Shown piece by piece: positions 57,621 through 64,000 of a stretch of DNA of 64,000 nucleotides (within the stretch, counting starts at the first letter, position 1; every line of letters starts with the position of its first letter). The position numbers and the translations under genes were made by a program. The notes beneath the pieces were generated by a model that had not been told where the DNA came from, did no database searches, and worked only from the letters and a program-made list of their open reading frames with translations. The DNA is from Cervus elaphus. Its lineage: Eukaryota; Chordata; Mammalia; Artiodactyla; Cervidae. Location: contig NC_057832.1 of NCBI RefSeq assembly GCF_910594005.1, positions 97,475,152 to 97,539,151 on the forward strand, written 5' to 3'.

Positions 57621-58392
57621 GGGAGACCACTTTCTCTCCTACAAATTCATCAAAAGAATAACTGAATGCAGAGCAAACTTTGCAAAACAACTTCTGATTG
57701 CTAGCTGAGGTCATCAGGCACCCAGAAAAGCAGCCCATTGTCTTCAAAAGGAGGTAGGACAAAATATAAAAGAAAAAAAGTGAGACAAAAGAGCTAAGGA
57801 CGGAGATCTGTCCCGGGAAGGGAATCTTAGGTGCCATTGCTTGGGGTAGGGTCCAGGCCTGAGTGCCCTGAGGACAATCGGAGGGAGCTTCTGTGAGTTG
57901 CCAACTTGAACTGTGGGAGACCAAAAGAGAGAGAGAAAATTAACTGGCCCGAACACACTGCCAGCCATTCGCAGAACAAAGAGACCGAGGAAGTCCAGAG
58001 AAGAGCTCGCAGGCTGCGGACCGGCCCAGCCCCGCCGGAGGCAGGAGGCAGGGGGGAGGGGAGGGTCGCAGCGAGACACAGGGCGCAGGCACCCGACCGG
58101 CGCGGGCGGGGACTGGGGCTGGGGACTCGGAGGGCAGAAGGCGCACGCACCTGACTGGCGCCAGCGGAAACTGAAACTGGGTCCGTGGAAGGGAGTGGGC
58201 GCTCCACACCTGGGGATAGCGCGCCCATCAAGCCCCTCGCTGCCTGGACCGCTCTGACGGGGAAGGCACAGAGAGCAGGCGCAGCTTTTCGTTCGGCACT
58301 TTTGTGGAACACCCGAGGGCTGGAACCTCACGCAGCGCGGGGAACGCGCCATATAGAACAGCCGGGAGCCTGAGCAGCGCAGACGGAGAAAG

Positions 58393-58525
58393 CAGCGTCA
58401 GCCCCTCCCGGCAGCGCCAGCCCGTCCCCACAGCGCCAGCCCCTCCCCGCAGCGTCAGCCCCTCCCGGCAGCGCCAGTCCGTCCCCGCAGCGCCAGCCCC
58501 TCCCCACAGCGCCAGCCCCTCGCGG
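58393..58525. repeat. CpG-rich minisatellite in the L1 5' UTR
   Basis: About seven tandem units of 18-19 bases of the form CAGCGCCAGCCCCTCCCC with small variants (GTCAG, CCCGTC, CTCGCG). It sits in the GC-rich half of the L1 5' UTR (57960-58560). Antisense and sense proline/arginine-rich open frames over it are composition effects. Confidence 0.9.
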
Positions 58526-58796
58526 CAGAGCGAGGGAACTAGCTACCTGAATAAGAGTCTACCTCCGCCCGCCTGTGTTAGGGCGGAAATGAGGCTCTGA
58601 AGAGACCGGCAAACAGAAGCCAAATAAACAAAGGGAACCGCTTCAGAAGGGACTGGTGCAACAGATTATAATCCCTGTAGAAAACACCAACTACACCGGA
58701 GGGGCCTGTAGATATCGAGAAGTGTAAGCTGGAACGAGGAGCTATATGAAACAGCCAAACCCACACTGACCACAACACTCCAGAGAAACTCCTAGA

Positions 58797-59110
58797 TATA
58801 TTTTTACTTTTTTTTCTTTTTCTTTTTTTATTTTTTTAAATTTTTTCTCTTTTATTTTCCTTTAAAATTCCCTACTACTCCCCCATTACTCCTTAACTTT
58901 CATTTCGATAGATTTTTACGATTTTTTTAATTAGGGAAAAAAAATTTTTTTTTCTTTCTTTTTTTTTTTTTCTTTTTTCTTCTTTTTTTTTTCTTTCCTT
59001 TTTCTCTTCTATTTTCTATTTTTCTTTTTCTCTTATTTCTTTTAAAGTCCTCTAGTACTCCTCTACTACTCTTCATTTTCATTTTCAATACACTATAACC
59101 TTACAAAAAA
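58797..59110. repeat. T-rich low-complexity block in the L1 5' UTR
   Basis: About 300 bases of TTTTTC/TTTTA runs that follow the CpG-rich block, ending in an A10 run near 59104. It is internal to the element because the L1 5' UTR text continues on both sides. Confidence 0.85.
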
Positions 59111-59945
59111 AAAAGAAGAGAAGCCCTATTTTTAAACTGAAGATTATTCTCTCCCAATCTTGACTCTCTGTTTTCTACCTCAGAACACCTCTATTTCCTC
59201 CTTTCCCCTTCTCTTCCCAGTCCAATTCTGTGAATTTTTGTAGGTGACTGGGCTACGGAGAACACTCTGGGAACAAACAGCTGCATAGATCTGTCTCTCT
59301 CCTCTTGAGTCCCCCTTTTTCTGGTCCTGCTCATCTCTATCTCCCTCCTCCCTCTCCTCTTCTTCATGTAACTCTGTGAACCTCTCTGGGCGTCCCTAAC
59401 GGGGGAGAATCTTTTCGCCATTAACCTAGAAGTTTTCTTATCAGTGCTGTATAGTTGGAGAAGTCCTGAGACTACAGGAAGAATAAAACTGAAATCCAGA
59501 GGCAGGAACCTTAAGCCCAAAACCTGAGAACACCAGAAAACTCCTGACTACATGGAACTTTAAGTAATAAGTGACCGTCCAAAAGCCTCCGTACTTACAC
59601 TGAAACCAACCACCACCCAAGAGCCAATAAGTTTTAGAGCAAGACATACCACGCAAATTCTCCAGCAACTCAGGAACATAGCACTGAACATCAACATACA
59701 GGCTGCCCAAGGTCACCCCTAACACATAGACCCATCTCAAAACTCATTACTGGGCACTCCATTGCTCTCCAAAGAGAAGAAATCAAGTTCCACGCACCAG
59801 AACACTGACGCAAGCTTCCCTAACCGGGAAACCTTGACAAGCCAATCATCTAACCCCACCCAATGGGTAAATCCTCCGCAATAAAAAGGAACCACAGACC
59901 TCCAGAATACAGAAAGCCCACTCCAGACACAGCAATCTAAACAAG

Positions 59946-60866
59946 ATGAAAAGGCAAAGAAATACCCAACAGGTAAAGGAACATGAAAAATACCCACCAA
60001 GTCAAACAAAAGAGGAGGAGATAGAGAATCTACCTGAAAAAGAATTTAGAATATTGATAATAAAAATGATCCAAAATCTTGAAAACAAAATGGAGTTACA
60101 GATAAATAGCCTGGAAACAAAGATTGAAAAGATACAAGAAATGTTTAATAAACACCTAGAAGAAATAAAACAGTCAATTAAGAATAAATAATGCAATGAA
60201 TGAGATCAAAAACACTTTGGAGGGAACCAAGAGTAGAATAACGGAGGCAGAAGATAGGATAAGTGAGGTAGAAGATAAAATGGAGGAAATAAATGAAGCA
60301 GAGAGGAAAAAAGAAAAAAGGATCAAAAGAAATGAGGACAACCTCAGGGACCTCTGGGACAATGTGAAACGCCCCAACATTCGAATCATAGGAGTTCCAG
60401 AAGAAGAAGACAGAAAGGCCATGAGAAAATACTCGAGGAGATAATAACTGAAAACTTCCCTAAAATGGGGAAGGAAATAGCCACCCAAGTCCAAGAAACC
60501 CAGAGAGTCCCAAACAGGATAAACCCAAGGTGAAACACCCCAAGACACGTATTAATCAAATTAACAAAGATCAAACACAAAGAACAAATATTAAAAGCAG
60601 CAAGGGAGAAACAACAAATAACACACAAAGGGATTCCCATAAGGATAACAGCTGATCTATCAATAGAAACCCTCCAGGCCAGAAGGGAATGGCAGGATGT
60701 ACTGAAAGTAATGAAAGAGAATAACCTACAACCTAGATTACTGTATCCAGCAAGGATCTCATTCAGATATGAAGGAGAATTCAAAAGCTTTACAGATAAG
60801 CAAAAGCTGAGAGAATTCAGCACCACCAAACCAGCTCTTCAACAAATGCTAAAGGATCTTCTCTAG
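59946..60866 (+). pseudogene. L1 ORF1 (RNA-binding protein) remnant
   Basis: Starts ATGAAAAGGCAAAGAAATAC (MKRQRN). The N-terminal part has a K/E-rich coiled-coil pattern (FRILIIKMIQNLENKMELQ). A one-base change near 60185 shifts the frame to the stretch at 60196-60444, which carries the coiled-coil end and the RRM text RPNIRIIGVPEEEDR. A short deletion near 60415 shifts it again. In the third frame the C-terminal domain follows, with a TGA near 60533 where CGA is expected, through RISFRYEGE and LREFSTTKPALQ to the natural TAG at 60864-60866. It would be about 300 residues if intact; not functional. Confidence 0.9.
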
Positions 60867-60917
60867 ACAGGAAACACAGAAAGGTTGTATAAACGTGAAC
60901 CCAAAACAACAAAGTAA

Positions 60918-63900
60918 ATGGCAACGGGACCACACCTATCAATAATTACCCTAAATGTAAATGGGTTGAATGCCCCAACCAAAAGACAAAGATTGGCTGA
61001 ATGGATACAAAAAACAAGACCCCTATATATGCTGTCTACAAGAGACCCACCTCAAAACAAGAGACACATACAGACTGAAAGTGAAGGGCTGGGAAAAAAT
61101 ATTTCATGCAAACGGAGACCAAAAGAAAGCAGGAGTCGCAATACTCATATCAGATAAAATAGACTTTCAAATAAAGGATGTGAAAAGAGACAAAGAAGGA
61201 CACTACATAATGATCAAAGGATCAATCCAAGAAGAAGATATAACAATTATAAATATATATGCACCCAACATAGGAGCACCGCAATATGTACGGCAAACAC
61301 TAACGAGTATGAAAGAGGAAATTAATAGTAACACAATAATAGTGGGAGACTTTAATACCCCACTCACAACTATGGATAGATCAACTAAACAGAAAATTAA
61401 CAAGGAAACACAAACTTTAAATGACACAATGGACCAGCTAGACCTAATTGATATCTATAGGACATTTCACCCCAAAACAATCAACTTCACCTTTTTCTCA
61501 AGTGCACACGGAACCTTCTCCAGAATAGATCACATCCTGGGCCATAAATCTGGTCTTGGAAAATTCAAACAAATTGAAATCATTCCAGTCATCTTTTCTG
61601 ACCACAGTGCAGTAAGATTAGATCTCAATTACAGGAAAAAAATTATTAAAAATTCAAACATATGGAGGCTAAATAACACGCTTCTGAATAACCAACAAAT
61701 CATAGAAGAAATCAAAAAAGAAATCAAAATATGTATAGAAATGAATGAAAATGAAAACACAACAACCCAAAACCTATGGGACACTGTAAAAGCAGTGCTA
61801 AGGGGAAGGTTCATAGCATTACAGGCTTACATCAAGAAACAAGAAAAAAACCAAATAAATAACCTAACTCTACACCTAAAGCAATTAGAGAAGGAAGAAA
61901 TGAAGAACCCCAGGGTTAGCAGAAGGAAAGAAATCTTAAAAATCAGGGCAGAAATAAATGCAAAAGAAACTAAAGAGACCATAGCAAAAATCAATAAAGC
62001 TAAAAGCTGGCTTTTTGAAAAAATAAACAAAATTGACAAACCATTAGCAAGACTCATTAAGAAACAAAGAGAGAAGAACCAAATTAACAAAATTAGAAAT
62101 GAAAATGGAGAGATCACAACAGACAACACTGAAATACAAAGGATCATAAGAGACTACTACCAGCAGCTCTATGCCAATAAAATGGACAACTTGGATGAAA
62201 TGGACAAATTCTTAGAAAAGTATAACCTTCCAAAACTGAACCAGGAAGAAATAGAAGACCTTAACAGACCCATCACAAGCAAGGAAATCGAAACTGTCAT
62301 CAAAAATCTTCCAGCAAACAAAAGCCCAGGACCAGATGGCTTCACAGCTGAATTCTACCAAAAATTTAGAGAAGAGCCAACACCTATCTTACTCAAACTC
62401 TTCCAGAAAATTGCAGATGAAGGTAAGCTTCCAAACTCATTCTATGAGGCCACCATCACCCTAATTCCAAAACCAGACAAAGATGCCACAAAAAAAGAAA
62501 ACTACAGACCAATATCACTGATGAACATAGATGCAAAAATCCTTAACAAAATTCTAGCAAACAGAATCCAACAACATACTAAAAAAATCATACACCACGA
62601 CCAAGTGGGCTTTATCCCAGGAATGCAAGGATTCTTTAATATCCGCAAATCAATCAATGTAATACACCACATTAACAAATTGAAAGATAAAAACCATATG
62701 ATTATCTCAATAGATGCAGAGAAAGCCTTTGACAAAATTCAACACTCATTTATGATTAAAACTCTCCAGAAAGCAGGAATAGAAGGAACATACCTCAACA
62801 TAATAAAAGCTATATATGACAAACCCACAGCAAGCATCACCCTCAATGGTGAAAAATTGAAAGCATTTCCCCTGAAATCAGGAACAAGACAAGGGTGCCC
62901 ACTCTCACCACTACTATTCAACATAGTGTTGGAAGTTTTGGCCACAGCAATCAGAGCAGAAAAAGAAGTAAAAGGAATCCAGATAGGAAAAGAAGAAGTG
63001 AAACTCTCACTGTTTGCAGATGACATGATCCTCTACATAGAAAACCCTAAAGACTCTACCAGAAAATTACTAGAGCTAATCAATGAATGTAGTAAAGTTG
63101 CAGGATATAAAATAACACACAGAAATCCCTTGCATTCCTATATACTAACAATGAAAAAACAGAAAGAGAAATTAAGGAAACAATACCATTCACCATTGCA
63201 ACAAAAAGAATAAAATACTTAGGAATATAACTACCTAAAGAAACAAAAGACCTATACATAGAAAACTATAAAACACTGATGAAAGAAATCAAAGAGGACA
63301 CAAACAGATGGAGAAACATACCGTGTTCATGGATTGGAAGAATCAATATTGTCAAAATGGCTATTCTACCCAAAGCAATCTATAGATTCAATGCAATCCC
63401 TATCAAGCTACCAACGGTATTTTTCACAGAACTAGAACAAATAATTTCACAATTTGTATGGAAATACAAAAAACCTCGAATAGCCAAAGTAATCTTGAGA
63501 AAGAAGAATGGAACTGGAGGAATCAACCTGCCTGACTTCAGACTCTACTACAAAGTCACAGTCATCAAGACAGTATGGTACTGGCACAAAGACAGAACTA
63601 TAGATCAATGGAACAGAATAGAAAGCCCAGAGATAAATCCACGAACCTATGGACACCTTATCTTTGACAAAGGAGGCAAGGATATACAGTGGAAAAAAGA
63701 CAATCTCTTCAACAAGTGGTGCTGGGAAAACTGGTCAACCACTTGTAAAAGAATGAAACTAAAACACTTTCTAACACCATACACAAAAATAAACTCAAAA
63801 TGGATTAAAGATCTAAATGTAAGACCAGAAACTATAAAACTCCTAGAGGAGAACATAGGCAAAACACTCTCCGACATAAATCACAGCAAGATCCTCTATG

Positions 63901-64000
63901 ACCCACCTCCCAGAATATTGGAAATAAAAGCAAAACTAAACAAATGGGACCTAATGAAACTTAAAAGCTTTTGCACTACAAAGGAAACTATAAGTAAGGT
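60918..64000 (+). pseudogene. L1 ORF2 (endonuclease-reverse transcriptase) remnant, incomplete
   Basis: Natural start ATGGCAACGGGACCACACCT (MATGPHLSIITLNVNGLN). An extra A in the A-run near 61005-61010 shifts the frame. From there to about 63112 it is open for some 700 codons: endonuclease residues in QETH, VGDFNTP and SDHSAVRLDL; then the RT domain with NKSPGPDGF, motif A IDAEKAFDKIQH, motif B TRQGCPLSPLLFN and motif C LFADDMILY (about 63005-63040). A missing base near 63112 shifts the frame once more and a TAA near 63227 follows. The remaining C-terminal text (LYYKVTVIKTVWYWHKD at 63546) continues to the window edge. Confidence 0.92.

Larger units (their letters stand above)
57587..64000 (+). 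mobile_element. 5'-complete ruminant L1 (L1-BT type), runs off the window
   Basis: Begins GGGGGAGGAGCCAAGATGGC at the join with the old L1, followed by a CpG-rich 5' UTR, a T-rich stretch, ORF1 remnants (59946-60866), an inter-ORF gap of about 50 bases and ORF2 from 60918 to beyond the window. The intact 5' end shows a full-length insertion at least at its start; the 3' end and the second target-site duplication are outside the window. Several frameshifts show it is no longer autonomous. Confidence 0.95.

Noticed and set aside
57906..58600. Sense and antisense frames in the CpG-rich block read as a host CpG-island gene
   Set aside because: The whole interval lies within the L1 5' UTR; low stop frequency follows from high GC content. 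The antisense frame is kept only as a low-interest question.
60174..62147. Several minus-strand frames of 60-147 codons
   Set aside because: Antisense shadows of L1 ORF1 and ORF2, whose A-rich coding strand gives long T-rich antisense frames.

Overview
This is nuclear DNA of a pecoran ruminant (cattle, sheep, goat or a close relative). The sequence carries BovB (RTE-type LINE), Bov-tA and BOV-A2 SINEs (built from BovB tails), CHR-2-type tRNA SINEs and a ruminant L1 with its CpG-rich 5' region, on top of older mammalian MIR, L2, MER5A, mariner, MaLR and L1M relics. Family names are from memory of consensus sequences, not from a search. The composition is AT-rich and no long non-repeat coding frame is present, so the window is intergenic or deep intronic.

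Layout. 1-12 kb: old L1 3' end, L2 and MIR relics, first Bov-tA and BovB copies, an L1 inserted in an L1 (7.75-8.65 kb) and a SINE inserted in an L1 tail (10.2-10.6 kb). 12-25 kb: mostly unique sequence with a MER5A relic next to a 3'-truncated mariner (14.3-15.1 kb), L2, L1M 3' ends, two Bov-tA copies and a CHR-2 SINE. 25-31 kb: SINE, then a 2.0-kb BovB inserted antisense into a second BovB, then a MIR split by a SINE. 34-45 kb: two full BOV-A2 dimers, a hAT-type DNA element split by a SINE, MER5A copies, BovB and L2 fragments. 47-49 kb: a three-level nest in which a 5'-truncated L1 sits inside a CHR-2 SINE, both with clear target-site duplications. 49.7-50.3 kb: a processed pseudogene of the mitochondrial ATP synthase c subunit (closest to ATP5MC2). 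56.4-64 kb: an old L1 interrupted by an MLT1-type MaLR LTR and then by a 5'-complete ruminant L1 that runs off the right edge; both of its ORFs carry frameshifts.

Host-gene signals are weak but present. At 54276-54413 a good splice acceptor opens a 45-codon lysine-rich frame ending in TGA, followed by about 340 bases and AATAAA signals, which looks like a terminal exon of an unidentified gene on the + strand. At 38.2-38.4 kb there is a promoter-like block (E-box, TATA-like boxes), a well-placed ATG and a consensus splice donor, also on +. I could not link the two with confidence.

No novel molecular system was found. The value of the window is its insertion stratigraphy, a large BovB inverted repeat, the pseudogene and the two candidate exons.
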